DNA of 64,000 bases. Source: Sinimarinibacterium arenosum (GTDB taxonomy: Bacteria > Pseudomonadota > Gammaproteobacteria > Nevskiales > Nevskiaceae). The stretch spans positions 62,001-126,000 of the forward strand of contig NZ_SUKF01000005.1 of assembly GCF_005047655.1 (NCBI RefSeq), written 5' to 3'. Below the pieces are notes generated by a model that ran no database searches, had not been told where the DNA came from, and was given only the letters and a program-made list of their open reading frames with translations. Both the position numbers and the translations under genes were made by a program. Shown in pieces: positions 45,299-53,878 of this stretch. The first letter of the stretch is position 1; each line of letters starts with the position of its first letter.

Positions 45299-45314
45299 GC
45301 GACAATTTGTCGCA
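45298..45314. promoter_or_regulatory. Predicted RegA/PrrA binding site
   Basis: TGCGACAATTTGTCGCA is a perfect palindrome (8-bp arms, one central T). It contains GCGAC-N5-GTCGC, matching the known RegA/PrrA pattern GCGNC-spacer-GNCGC. It lies between regA and the TonB receptor gene, 206 bp before the receptor's likely start, so it could control the receptor-chelatase operon. Confidence 0.7.
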
Positions 45315-45519
45315 TTCCGAACGGGAACCCGGACTGCCAGCATACGCCCGCGATTTCGACAGCGGTCCGCGCATGCGTCGCGGGGGAAACGGTCCGCCAT
45401 TCCGAAACAGGGTGCGCTGTTGCGCACCGGGACTGCGGCGGCCGGATGTTGGGGAGCTCGAATGGGCACCGGTGCCAGCAGCTTTTGGCCCACTGATCAA
45501 TCCGACGCTCAACAACCCA

Positions 45520-47688
45520 GTGAACATCGAATCTTCCAAACGCCGCGCCGGGCACCCCCGGCGCGCCGGCATCTCTCGGCGCTCGCCCTGGATGGGCGCG
45601 GCCGCGCTCACGCTCATCGCCGGTCTGGCGCATGGTCAGGAACTGCCCGCCGACACCGAGGCGGCAGCGGAGACGCCGGCCACGTCCCTCGACACCGTCA
45701 CCGTCACCGCCACGCGCAGCGAGCGCTACAGCCGCGAGGTCACCGAGTCGATTGCGGTGATCGACGAAGCGCGCATAGAGGCGGCCCCGATGTTCAACGT
45801 CTCCGACGCATTGCGCGGCACCCCCGGAGTGCTGATCGAATCGATGAACGGCGGCTACGACGCGCGCATCTTCATCCGCGGTGCCGGCCTCAAGGCGAAC
45901 TACGGCGTGCGCGAACTGATGCTGCTGCGCGACGGCGTACCGGTGACCGATCCCGACAGCTTCACTCGGCTCGACTTCGTCGACACCCAGGACATCCAGC
46001 GGATCGAGGTGGTCAAGGGGCCGGGCAACATCTACGCCACCGGCTCGGCCGGCGGTGTCATTCACCTGATCAGCCGCTCCGTCTTCGACCGCGGTGCTGA
46101 CCAGATCAAGCTCGGCATCGGCGACTACGGCGCGCGCAACCTGCACGCGCGTATCGGTCGCGATATCGGATCGCGGCAGGCGATGTCGCTCACGCTGTCC
46201 TATCGCGAGAAGAACAACGACTGGCGCCCGCAGAATGCGTTCGAGACCGTCAATGCCGCACTCAAGCACGGAATCACGTTCGACGACGGCGCCGTGCTCG
46301 AATCCGAACTCGCTTACAACGACGCCAGCCTCGAACTGCCCGGCTCGATGAACCAGGCCCAGTACGACGAGTATCGTCGCACCGGCGAGCAGACCGACAA
46401 CAACACCGCGTTCGACGACAGCGGTCGCTATTCGGAGACGTGGTCGTTCAACAGCCGTTACCTGAAGCCCGTCGGCGCGGCGCTCGTGTTCAGACCGCGC
46501 GTGTACGCCGCCTATTGGCAGCATCTGCATCCGATCACCGGCCAGATCAGCGAGGTGCCGCGCAACCTGATGCTCGGCACCGATCTGGAATTCGCACACC
46601 GTCACCAGCTCCTCGGCCTGTCCGAACTCGTCGCCGGCGTCACGCTGCGGCGCGATGACGGTGACAGCCGCAGCTACGAGTACGGTGACGTCCAGACCAT
46701 CCCGTCGGGCCGCATCATCGCGACGCGCTCCGACCGCAGGGGCGATCTCGCCGGCACCAGCCAGACCACCAACGACGTTCGCGGCATCTTTGCCCAGGAA
46801 ACGGTACGCCCCGCCGACGGCTGGCTGATCGACCTAGGCTTCCGGCTGGACCGTATCAGCATCAACGAGGACGCCGACGAGCGCTCGACCTACGACTTCG
46901 TATCCGGAACCTATGTCGACGGCGCCGGCACCACCCGGCTGAATCAGGCCTTCGACCTGTTCAACGCCCGCCTCGGCGCGAACTACGCATTGAGCGAGAC
47001 GCTCAATCTGTTCGGTGTCGTCGCCCAGGGAGAGCAGGTGCCGTACTCCAGCGAACTGGCGGACAACCCGGCGCTCAACCCGGCCACCGTGCGCAACGTC
47101 GAGATCGGTCTAAAGGGGCGCGCCCGACACTGGGCCTTCGACATCTCGATGTTCCAGATGAAGGTCGAGGACGAGATCATCCAGGTCCTCGAGGACGTCA
47201 ACGACACCAGCTTTCAGAACGCAGGACGCACCGACAAATCCGGCGTCGAGCTGGCCAGCAACTTCGAACTGACCGACGGACTCTGGGCCGGGTTCAACTA
47301 CACCTACAGCGACTTCCGCTACGACGATTTCGTCGAAGTCGTCAGCGGCACCGAGTTCGACCGCTCCGGCAACCGCCTGCCGCAGATTCCGCGCCACCAG
47401 TACAGCGTGTTCGCCAGCTACCGGCACCCGATCGGCGTCAGCGCGCGCGTCCAGACTGATACCTGGGGCGAGTACGAAGTCGACAACGCCAACAGCGAGA
47501 CCTTCGACGGCTACGACTGGGTCACCAGTCTGGACCTGGCCTACGAGACCGGACCGCACAAGGTGTCGGCGCATGCGCAGAACCTGTTCGACGAGCGCTA
47601 CGCGGTCCGCGTCACCAAGTCGCGCGAGCTCGCGTACACCCCGGGAGCGCCACGCTCGCTCCTGATCAGCTACCGCTACCAGTTCTGA
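45520..47688 (+). CDS. TonB-dependent outer-membrane receptor
   Basis: About 722 residues. The TonB box/plug begins DTVTVTATRSERYSREVTESIAVI; the plug continues through LRGTPGVLIESMNGGYDARIFIRGAGLK and IERIEVVKGPGNIYATGSAGGVIHLI-type sequence (here IQRIEVVKGPG). The barrel ends in aromatic SYRYQF. The signal peptide is clear (MGAAALTLIAGLAHGQE), but the start is not. GTG 45520 supplies the needed Arg/Lys-rich n-region, whereas ATG 45592 would leave it without positive charges. No clear Shine-Dalgarno. It is the first gene of a four-gene unit with its own ExbB-like motor, a DUF2149 protein and a CobN-like protein. The ligand is probably a tetrapyrrole, cobalamin or other metal chelate. Confidence 0.88.
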   Translation: MNIESSKRRAGHPRRAGISRRSPWMGAAALTLIAGLAHGQELPADTEAAAETPATSLDTVTVTATRSERYSREVTESIAVIDEARIEAAPMFNVSDALRGTPGVLIESMNGGYDARIFIRGAGLKANYGVRELMLLRDGVPVTDPDSFTRLDFVDTQDIQRIEVVKGPGNIYATGSAGGVIHLISRSVFDRGADQIKLGIGDYGARNLHARIGRDIGSRQAMSLTLSYREKNNDWRPQNAFETVNAALKHGITFDDGAVLESELAYNDASLELPGSMNQAQYDEYRRTGEQTDNNTAFDDSGRYSETWSFNSRYLKPVGAALVFRPRVYAAYWQHLHPITGQISEVPRNLMLGTDLEFAHRHQLLGLSELVAGVTLRRDDGDSRSYEYGDVQTIPSGRIIATRSDRRGDLAGTSQTTNDVRGIFAQETVRPADGWLIDLGFRLDRISINEDADERSTYDFVSGTYVDGAGTTRLNQAFDLFNARLGANYALSETLNLFGVVAQGEQVPYSSELADNPALNPATVRNVEIGLKGRARHWAFDISMFQMKVEDEIIQVLEDVNDTSFQNAGRTDKSGVELASNFELTDGLWAGFNYTYSDFRYDDFVEVVSGTEFDRSGNRLPQIPRHQYSVFASYRHPIGVSARVQTDTWGEYEVDNANSETFDGYDWVTSLDLAYETGPHKVSAHAQNLFDERYAVRVTKSRELAYTPGAPRSLLISYRYQF

Positions 47689-47696
47689 GGCCGGTC

Positions 47697-48275
47697 ATGT
47701 TCGAGTTGGCTCACCAAACCGCGCAGATTCTGCTGTGGCCGACGCTGCTGGCGATCGACGTGCTGTTCGCGTACGCCCTGGTCGAGGCGGGACGCTTCGC
47801 CGTGCAGAGCGTCCAACGCCGTCGCGCCCGCGCCGACTGGCAGCGCTTCGTCGACACCGGCGGCCCCGGCGCGATTCCGATCCGCGGCTATCCCGTTGCG
47901 GCCCTGTTCGCATCCGACACCGGCCTGCGCCTGCACCAGGCCGAGGTCTTCGCGCTCAAGCGACTCGAAGCGGTCCGCGTCGTCACCCGCGTCACGCCGA
48001 TGCTCGGGCTGGTCGCCACGCTGATCCCGATGGGCCCCGCGCTGATCGCGCTGAGCGAGAACAACGTCTATGCGATGGGCGAACACATGCGCACCGCGTT
48101 CACCGCGGTGATCCTGGGGCTGGCCACGTCGGTGATCACCTTCTGGATCGCCAGCGTGCGCAAGCGCTGGTACGCCGAGGAGATCGTCGCGCTGGAGCCG
48201 CTGCTCAAACGCACCGGGGACACGCCCGCAAGGACCGCAACCGAAGGGCGGCACCCGCACAGGGAGGCCGCCTGA
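47697..48275 (+). CDS. MotA/TolQ/ExbB-like proton channel protein
   Basis: 192 residues. One N-terminal membrane segment (LLWPTLLAIDVLFAYALVEAG), a cytoplasmic stretch, then two more (RVTPMLGLVATLIPMGPALIAL and HMRTAFTAVILGLATSVITFWIASVRKRW). The TPMLGLVATLIPMGPAL and AFTAVILGLATSV segments are the pore helices of the ExbB/TolQ family. It starts 9 bp after the receptor stop and overlaps the next gene by 1 bp (TGATG). It probably pairs with the DUF2149 protein, which would take the ExbD role, to energise the receptor or the chelatase. Confidence 0.88.
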   Translation: MFELAHQTAQILLWPTLLAIDVLFAYALVEAGRFAVQSVQRRRARADWQRFVDTGGPGAIPIRGYPVAALFASDTGLRLHQAEVFALKRLEAVRVVTRVTPMLGLVATLIPMGPALIALSENNVYAMGEHMRTAFTAVILGLATSVITFWIASVRKRWYAEEIVALEPLLKRTGDTPARTATEGRHPHREAA

Positions 48276-48589
48276 TGACCCTGCGCATTCTCGACGAGGA
48301 CGAGGAGCTCAATCCGATTCTCTCGGTGGTCAATCTCATCGATGTCTTTCTGGTGCTGGTGGCGGCACTGCTGATCATTATCGCCCGCAATCCGCTGAAC
48401 CCCTTCAGCAGCGACGACGTGACGGTGATCAAGAACCCGAACACCCCGCAGATGGAGATGCTGGTCAAGAAGGGCGAGAAGATCGAGCGCTATACCGCCA
48501 GCGAGGCGATCGGCCAGGGCGAGGGCAGCCGGGCCGGCGTCGCCTACCGGCTGAAGGACGGGTCCTTCATCTACGTTCCGGAGCAATGA
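48275..48589 (+). CDS. DUF2149 small membrane protein
   Basis: 104 residues. A short cytoplasmic N-terminus (DEDEELNPILSVVNLIDVF) runs into a single membrane helix (FLVLVAALLIIIA) and a C-terminal domain outside (VTVIKNPNTPQMEMLVKKGEKIERYTASE..SRAGVAYRLKDGSFIYVPE). One helix with an Asp at its start is the ExbD/TolR layout, so a motor partner for the ExbB-like protein is plausible. DUF2149 genes are known beside MotA/TolQ/ExbB and CobN-like genes. Confidence 0.82.
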   Translation: MTLRILDEDEELNPILSVVNLIDVFLVLVAALLIIIARNPLNPFSSDDVTVIKNPNTPQMEMLVKKGEKIERYTASEAIGQGEGSRAGVAYRLKDGSFIYVPEQ

Positions 48590-48593
48590 GCCA

Positions 48594-48624
48594 TCCGGCC
48601 CGTCCGGCCCACGGACGGGCCGGA
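48594..48624. repeat. 13-bp perfect hairpin between DUF2149 and CobN-like genes
   Basis: TCCGGCCCGTCCG pairs with CGGACGGGCCGGA over a five-base loop. It starts 4 bp after the DUF2149 stop and ends 39 bp before the chelatase ATG. No T-run. It may protect or partly stop the upstream message, lowering chelatase output. Confidence 0.65.
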
Positions 48625-48663
48625 CGCAGTCGTTTGAACATTGACCGATATCGAGGTTCTTCC

Positions 48664-51600
48664 ATGCGTCTTCTGATCGCCCTGGCCTGCCTGTGCCTGC
48701 CACTGCTCACCTGGGGCGCCGAACCACCCAGCGTGCTGATCGTCGCCGGGTCGGCCAGCGAGCCGGCGAAGCTGCGCATGCTGCTCGAGCTGGGCCGCGA
48801 CGCCGGCCTGCGGGTCGACACCGTCAACACCGCCGGCCAGGATCCCGAACGTCTCGGCCAGCGCATGCTCGGCTACGACGCCGTGCTGCTGGATTACGTC
48901 TACATGGGCGCGCTGATGCCGGTGATCAACAGCTATCGCGGCGTGCTGGCGCGGCATCCCGGCATAGTCTTTCCCGGCCTGATGTGGCGTGACCCCAGCC
49001 TGGTCCGCGGACTGTCGCCGGAGCAGGCACGGACGCTGTTCGCGTACTACGACAACGGCGGCCGCGAAAACTACCGCCGCATGTATGCCTGGATGCGGCA
49101 CACGCTGCTCGGACAGGGGGACGCGGCGGCGCCGCCGATCGTCTATCCGGACGCCGGCTACTACCACCCGGACTATCCGCAGCGCGTCTTCGCGAGTCTG
49201 GAGGCACTGCTGGCGTGGCGCGCGCCCGCCGGCGGCCAGCCGGTGATCGGCGTCGGCCTGCACCGCACGGTGCTGGCGGCCGACACCACGATGAGCGTCG
49301 ATGCCGTGATCCACGGGCTCGAAGCCAGCGGTGTCTATGCCTTCGGCTACTACCACGACACCACCCAGCCGATGGCGCCGATGATGCGGCGCGACGGCGC
49401 CGTCTTTCCCGACCTGCTGATCAGCTTCCGCGGCATCATGACCAGCCCGGACCTGCGCGCCGCCGAACTCGCCGAACTCGACGTGCCGATGCTCGATGCC
49501 CTGGACGTGCGCATGGATTCGCTGGAGCAGTGGATGGCGGACGATCAGGGCTTCCCCATGTTCGCGATGGGGCCCTGGTTCGTCCAGGCCGAGATGGCCG
49601 GCATGATCGACCCGACGGTGATCTCGACCCGCACCCTCGACGACGGCCATGTACTGGTGCCCGGACATCTCGAGTCGCTGGTACAGCGCAGCCTCAACTA
49701 CATCAAGCTGCGGCGCACGCCCAATGCCGACAAGCGCCTGGCGATGCTGGTATGGAACTCCCCGGAGGGCGAGGAGAACTTCAGCGCCTCGTTCCTCAAC
49801 CTGCCGGAGTCGATCGTCGGCATCGAGACCGCACTGCAGCAGGCCGGCTACCGCATCGAACCGCGCGACGGCGAGCAGATCGTCCAGGCCCTGCAGTCGA
49901 TGATGCGGCCGTACTACCGCGTGCACAGCGAGACCGCGATGCGCGAACTGCTGGCGCAGGATCTGGCCGAGGCCGTGCCGGTCGCCGAATACCGGGCATG
50001 GTTCGAGTCGCTGCCCGAATCGGTCCGCAGCGAAACCATGGCCGCCTGGGGCGACCCGGCGCAGACGTATCTGAACCTCGATCTCGACGGCAAGCGGGTG
50101 TTCGTGATCCCACGACTGAAACTCGGCAATCTGCTGCTGCTGCCGCAGCCGCTGCGCGGCGACAAGCGCGACCGCGAGAAGGACATCCTCCACGACAAGC
50201 GTGTGCCGGTGCACCACGCCTACCGCGCGGTCTATCACTATCTGGTCCACCACTACCGCGCCGACGCGATCATTCACCTCGGCACGCACGGCACCCAGGA
50301 GTGGCTGCCCGGCAAGGAGCTCGGGACCTGGAAGTACGACGACACGCAGACCACGGTTGGCAACGTCCCGGTGATCTACCCGTACAACGTGCAGAACGTC
50401 GGCGAGGCCCAGATCGCCAAGCGCCGCGGCCGCGCGGTCGTGATCTCGCACAACACCCCGCCGTTCGCGCCGGCCGGTCTCTACGACGAGCTCACCGTGC
50501 TGCACGAACTGACCCACAACTACCGTCTGCTCGAAGACGGCCAGGTCCGGCAGAACACCGCCGGCGAGATCCTCGACAAGCTGGTCGAGCTCGAACTGGA
50601 CCAGGATCTGGCGCTGGACGTCGCACGCGAGCGCGAGGCACTGCTGGCCGATTTCCAGCCGGTGTTCGAGCGCGTGCACGCCTACCTGGAGCAGATCGCC
50701 GGCATGGCGCAGCCGCTGGGCATGCATACCTATGGCGAGGTCGCTGAGACCGACCACGTCCTGCTGACAATCCTGCAGATCCTGGGCCCCGACTACATCG
50801 CCGCCGCCGAGCGCAGCGCTGGCGTCTCCGCCGGCAGCGACGGCTTCTTCACACGCCCGTATGCCGAGATCCTGGAAACCGCGAGCTTCCGGTTGCTCAA
50901 GCGCGCACTGACCGGCGATGAATCGCTGGATGCCTTCGATCCGGCGATCCGCGATCAGCTCGCTGAGGGGCGGCGCCATTACGCCAACTTCCTCGGCGAA
51001 CGCGAGATGGAGCATCTGCTGGCGGCACTCGAAGCGCGTTACATCCCCACCGGCACCGGAAACGACCCGCTGCGCAATCCCGACGCGGTTCCGACCGGAC
51101 GCAACGTTTTCGCGTTCGATCCCGACAAGATCCCGACCCGGGCCGCGTGGAACGCCGGCCAGACGCTGGCGCAGGATCTGATCGATACCTACAAGGCCAA
51201 GCACGGCGTCTATCCGGACAAGCTCGCGTTTTCGCTGTGGTCCACCGAGACGCTGAAGCACTACGGCGTGCTCGAAGCCGAGGTTCTGTACCTGCTCGGC
51301 GTGCGCCCGGTGTGGAACCGGCGCGACGACGTGGTCGACGTCGAGGTCATTCCGATGAGCGAGCTCAAACGGCCGCGCGTCGATGTGGTGCTGTCGGCCA
51401 CCGGCCTCTATCGGGACAATCTCTCGCCGGTGATGGACCGGTTGTCGCGCGCGGTGCTCAAGGTCGCCGCGCTGGCCGAGCCGGACAATCCCCTGCACGC
51501 CAACGCCGAAGCCCTGCGCCGGCAGCTGATCGAACGGGGGCTCGCGCCCGAACAGGCCGAGCGCCTGTCGCGCGTGCGCATGTTTGCCAATCAGTCCGGG

Positions 51601-52584
51601 GTCTACGGCACCCAGCTGCCCGACGCGACCCTGGCGTCCGACACCTGGGAGGACGAAACGCCGCTGGCGCAGACCTACCTGTCGCGCATGGGCTACCTGT
51701 ACGGCGCCGAGGACGGCACCCGCAACGTCAAGCTCGACGACATCGACCTGTATGCCGAGAACCTGCGCGGTACCAAGGCCGCGGTGTTCTCGCGCTCGTC
51801 CAACCTGCACGGCATCCTGTCGATCGACCATCCCTTCGAGTATCTCGGGGGCATCGGCCTCGCAGTCCGCCACCTCGACGGCAGCACTCCGGACATGTAC
51901 ATCTCCGACCTGCGCAACAGCCGCGACTTCCGCAACGACACCGTCGCCGACTTCATCAGCAAGGAACTGCGCACCCGCTACTACCATCCACGCTGGGTTG
52001 CCGAGATGATGGCCGACGGCTACTCCGGCGCCAACGAGATCCTCGACGTGGTCAACAACTTCTGGGGCTGGAACGTCATGGATCGTGACAGCGTGCGCGC
52101 CGACCAGTGGCAGGCGCTCTACGAGATCTACGTCGAGGACCGGCTCGAGCTCGGCGTCGACGAATGGTTCAAGCAGGTGCATCCTGCAGCCCGCGCACAG
52201 ATCGCCGAACGCATGCTCGAGGCCGTGCGCAAAGGCTACTGGGATGCCCCGGACGCAGTCGTCCGGCGCCTGACCGAGGTCTGGCTGGAGATCGCCGAGA
52301 ACCGCGACCTCTATACCGAGAATCAGGTGTTCAAGGACTACGTCGCCGCCACCGCCGCGGGCTTCGGCCTCGACCCCGGCCCCGCCCGGCGCGATCCACA
52401 GTCCAGCGCCGAAGCGGCGCCCGAGTCGACTCAAACAGTCGAGGGCATCCGACTGGAACGCACCGCATCGACCGAGACCGAGCCGGAGCCGCGGCACTGG
52501 CTGCTGCTCGCGCTGCTGCTCGGTCTGTTCCTGATCGGCGCCATGCACGAACACTGGCGCGGACGCCCAGTGGCGCCGGTCTGA
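48664..52584 (+). CDS. CobN-like metal chelatase, exported and membrane-anchored
   Basis: About 1306 residues, the size of CobN/BchH large chelatase subunits. The core carries the family motifs IIHLGTHGTQEWLPGKELG near residue 536 and PTGRNVFAFDPDKIPTRAAW near 808. Unlike cytoplasmic CobN it begins with a signal peptide (MRLLIALACLCLPLLTWGAE). It ends with a linker and one membrane helix (WLLLALLLGLFLIGAM, ~1280-1295) followed by a short basic tail, so the large domain should face the periplasm. No CobS/CobT or BchI/BchD ATPase genes are nearby. With the receptor and ExbB-like genes it resembles the HmuS-type proteins of Bacteroidetes heme loci, which I recall being linked to iron removal from heme. 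Start chosen for the signal peptide and GAGG eight bases upstream; the frame is open from 48586. Confidence 0.87.
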   Translation: MRLLIALACLCLPLLTWGAEPPSVLIVAGSASEPAKLRMLLELGRDAGLRVDTVNTAGQDPERLGQRMLGYDAVLLDYVYMGALMPVINSYRGVLARHPGIVFPGLMWRDPSLVRGLSPEQARTLFAYYDNGGRENYRRMYAWMRHTLLGQGDAAAPPIVYPDAGYYHPDYPQRVFASLEALLAWRAPAGGQPVIGVGLHRTVLAADTTMSVDAVIHGLEASGVYAFGYYHDTTQPMAPMMRRDGAVFPDLLISFRGIMTSPDLRAAELAELDVPMLDALDVRMDSLEQWMADDQGFPMFAMGPWFVQAEMAGMIDPTVISTRTLDDGHVLVPGHLESLVQRSLNYIKLRRTPNADKRLAMLVWNSPEGEENFSASFLNLPESIVGIETALQQAGYRIEPRDGEQIVQALQSMMRPYYRVHSETAMRELLAQDLAEAVPVAEYRAWFESLPESVRSETMAAWGDPAQTYLNLDLDGKRVFVIPRLKLGNLLLLPQPLRGDKRDREKDILHDKRVPVHHAYRAVYHYLVHHYRADAIIHLGTHGTQEWLPGKELGTWKYDDTQTTVGNVPVIYPYNVQNVGEAQIAKRRGRAVVISHNTPPFAPAGLYDELTVLHELTHNYRLLEDGQVRQNTAGEILDKLVELELDQDLALDVAREREALLADFQPVFERVHAYLEQIAGMAQPLGMHTYGEVAETDHVLLTILQILGPDYIAAAERSAGVSAGSDGFFTRPYAEILETASFRLLKRALTGDESLDAFDPAIRDQLAEGRRHYANFLGEREMEHLLAALEARYIPTGTGNDPLRNPDAVPTGRNVFAFDPDKIPTRAAWNAGQTLAQDLIDTYKAKHGVYPDKLAFSLWSTETLKHYGVLEAEVLYLLGVRPVWNRRDDVVDVEVIPMSELKRPRVDVVLSATGLYRDNLSPVMDRLSRAVLKVAALAEPDNPLHANAEALRRQLIERGLAPEQAERLSRVRMFANQSGVYGTQLPDATLASDTWEDETPLAQTYLSRMGYLYGAEDGTRNVKLDDIDLYAENLRGTKAAVFSRSSNLHGILSIDHPFEYLGGIGLAVRHLDGSTPDMYISDLRNSRDFRNDTVADFISKELRTRYYHPRWVAEMMADGYSGANEILDVVNNFWGWNVMDRDSVRADQWQALYEIYVEDRLELGVDEWFKQVHPAARAQIAERMLEAVRKGYWDAPDAVVRRLTEVWLEIAENRDLYTENQVFKDYVAATAAGFGLDPGPARRDPQSSAEAAPESTQTVEGIRLERTASTETEPEPRHWLLLALLLGLFLIGAMHEHWRGRPVAPV

Positions 52585-52616
52585 GGAATCCCGGATTTGC
52601 CCGCTCCACCGTCAGA

Positions 52617-52647
52617 CAGGTCCGCCACTGCCGCAGTGGCGGACCTG
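52617..52647. repeat. 14-bp perfect hairpin after the CobN-like gene
   Basis: CAGGTCCGCCACTG and CAGTGGCGGACCTG with a three-base loop, 32 bp past the stop. No T-run follows; likely the end-of-operon stem (RNA 3'-end protection or factor-dependent termination). Confidence 0.6.
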
Positions 52648-52728
52648 CGAATGCGCCACCGCATCAGCGCCGGGATAATCGCCGGCCATTGAGCGCGCCT
52701 TCGCGCGTGACCCTGCAAGTTCGTTCCA

Positions 52729-53796
52729 ATGACCACCCTCTCCCGCCGGCACGTGCCCGGACGCGTGCTGCGCAACCTGCACGACCGCATCCGCAAACCG
52801 CACAGCCTGAGCCGCGCCGGACAGACCCCGTTCGACGTGATCGCCGAAGACGAGATCGTCAGCCTGCGTCACTACCCGCCGACCGGACCGGCACGCGCCG
52901 ACCGACAGCCGATCGTGATCGTGCCGCCGCTGGCGGTGAACATGCTGATCTACGACCTGTTCCCGGAGCGCAGCCTGGTCGCGTTCCTGCGCGATCTGGG
53001 GCATCCGCTGTATCTGATCGACTGGGGCCGGCCGACGCGTCAGCAGTCAGACTATCGGCTCGCAACCTACCTGACCCGCTTCATGCCGGCGATGCTGAAC
53101 CGCGTGCGGGCACACAGCGGCCAGCAGCGCCTGACCCTGCACGGCTGGAGCATCGGCGCGATGCTGAGCTACGCCTATGCGGCGCTGGGCGATCCGGACA
53201 TCGAACGCCTGGTGCTGGTCGGGCCGCCCTGCGACTACCACGCCAAGGGCATGCAGAACCGCCGCCTCGCCGCGCCGCTGAAGGCACTGCAGAACACCAC
53301 CGGCTGGGGCGTGCATCGCTCGCCGCAGGTGCTGTGGCACGTCCCGGGCTGGGCCAACGCACTGGGGTTCAAATTGATGAGTCCGGGCACGACGCTGCGC
53401 GGCTACACGCAGCTGCTGCGACGTCTGGACGATCGCGATTTCGTTGCCGCGCACGCCACCAATGCCGCCTTCCTTGACGACATGGTTGCCTACCCCGGCG
53501 GCGTCATGCAGGACATCGTGCAGTTTCTGGTCACCGACAACGTGCTCGCGCACGGCCGCCTGCCGATCCGCGGCTGCCAGGCACGGCTGGCCGACATCCG
53601 GGCCAAGGTGCTGATGGTGATCGGCGACAAGGATCCGATCATCACGCCGCTGGCAAGCCGCCGCCTGATCGAGCTGATGGATCACGCCGATTGCGAGATG
53701 ATCGAAGTACCGGGCGGACACGTGAGCATCGTCAGCGGCAGCAACGCCCCCACCGAGATCTGGCCACGTATCGCCGCGTGGCTCGCGTCAGACTAG
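52729..53796 (+). CDS. PhaC-like alpha/beta hydrolase with serine nucleophile
   Basis: 355 residues. The fold and wording follow PHA synthase-related proteins: PIVIVPPLAVNMLIYDLFPERSLVAFLRDLGHPLYLIDWG. The nucleophile elbow reads HGWSIGAM with Ser141, where true PHA synthases have Cys (GxCxG). Asp in VIGDKDPIITPL and His in VPGGHVSIVSG complete a triad. A hydrolase or acyltransferase acting on hydroxyacyl chains is likely; polymer synthesis is not supported, and no phaA, phaB, phaE or phasin gene is nearby. Ends 25 bp before a bidirectional terminator. Confidence 0.8.
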   Translation: MTTLSRRHVPGRVLRNLHDRIRKPHSLSRAGQTPFDVIAEDEIVSLRHYPPTGPARADRQPIVIVPPLAVNMLIYDLFPERSLVAFLRDLGHPLYLIDWGRPTRQQSDYRLATYLTRFMPAMLNRVRAHSGQQRLTLHGWSIGAMLSYAYAALGDPDIERLVLVGPPCDYHAKGMQNRRLAAPLKALQNTTGWGVHRSPQVLWHVPGWANALGFKLMSPGTTLRGYTQLLRRLDDRDFVAAHATNAAFLDDMVAYPGGVMQDIVQFLVTDNVLAHGRLPIRGCQARLADIRAKVLMVIGDKDPIITPLASRRLIELMDHADCEMIEVPGGHVSIVSGSNAPTEIWPRIAAWLASD

Positions 53797-53821
53797 CCTC
53801 AAATTCTTCTGCTGAACCAAC

Positions 53822-53855
53822 AAAAAACCCGCCGGCTACCGCCGGCGGGTTTTTT
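53822..53855. terminator. Bidirectional terminator between the PhaC-like gene and mdh
   Basis: Nine-bp GC stem (53828-53836 with 53841-53849, loop TACC) flanked by AAAAAA before and TTTTTT after, so it works for both converging transcripts. Confidence 0.95.
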
Positions 53856-53878
53856 CGATACAGGCATTGCAGCCGGGC

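Noticed and set aside
45284-45519. Cobalamin or other riboswitch before the TonB receptor
   Set aside because: Suggested by the CobN-like gene downstream, but I could not find a B12-box or the conserved GCCACTG core. The only clear signals are the two palindromes.
48571-52554. 1327-residue open frame antisense to the CobN-like gene
   Set aside because: High GC with codon third-position bias leaves long mirror frames open. The translation is low-complexity (VGVVE, RLR, HRQ) without motifs, while the plus-strand frame has full CobN motifs.
52729-53796. PHA synthase (phaC)
   Set aside because: The nucleophile is Ser (GWSIG), not Cys, and no PHA partner genes occur nearby.
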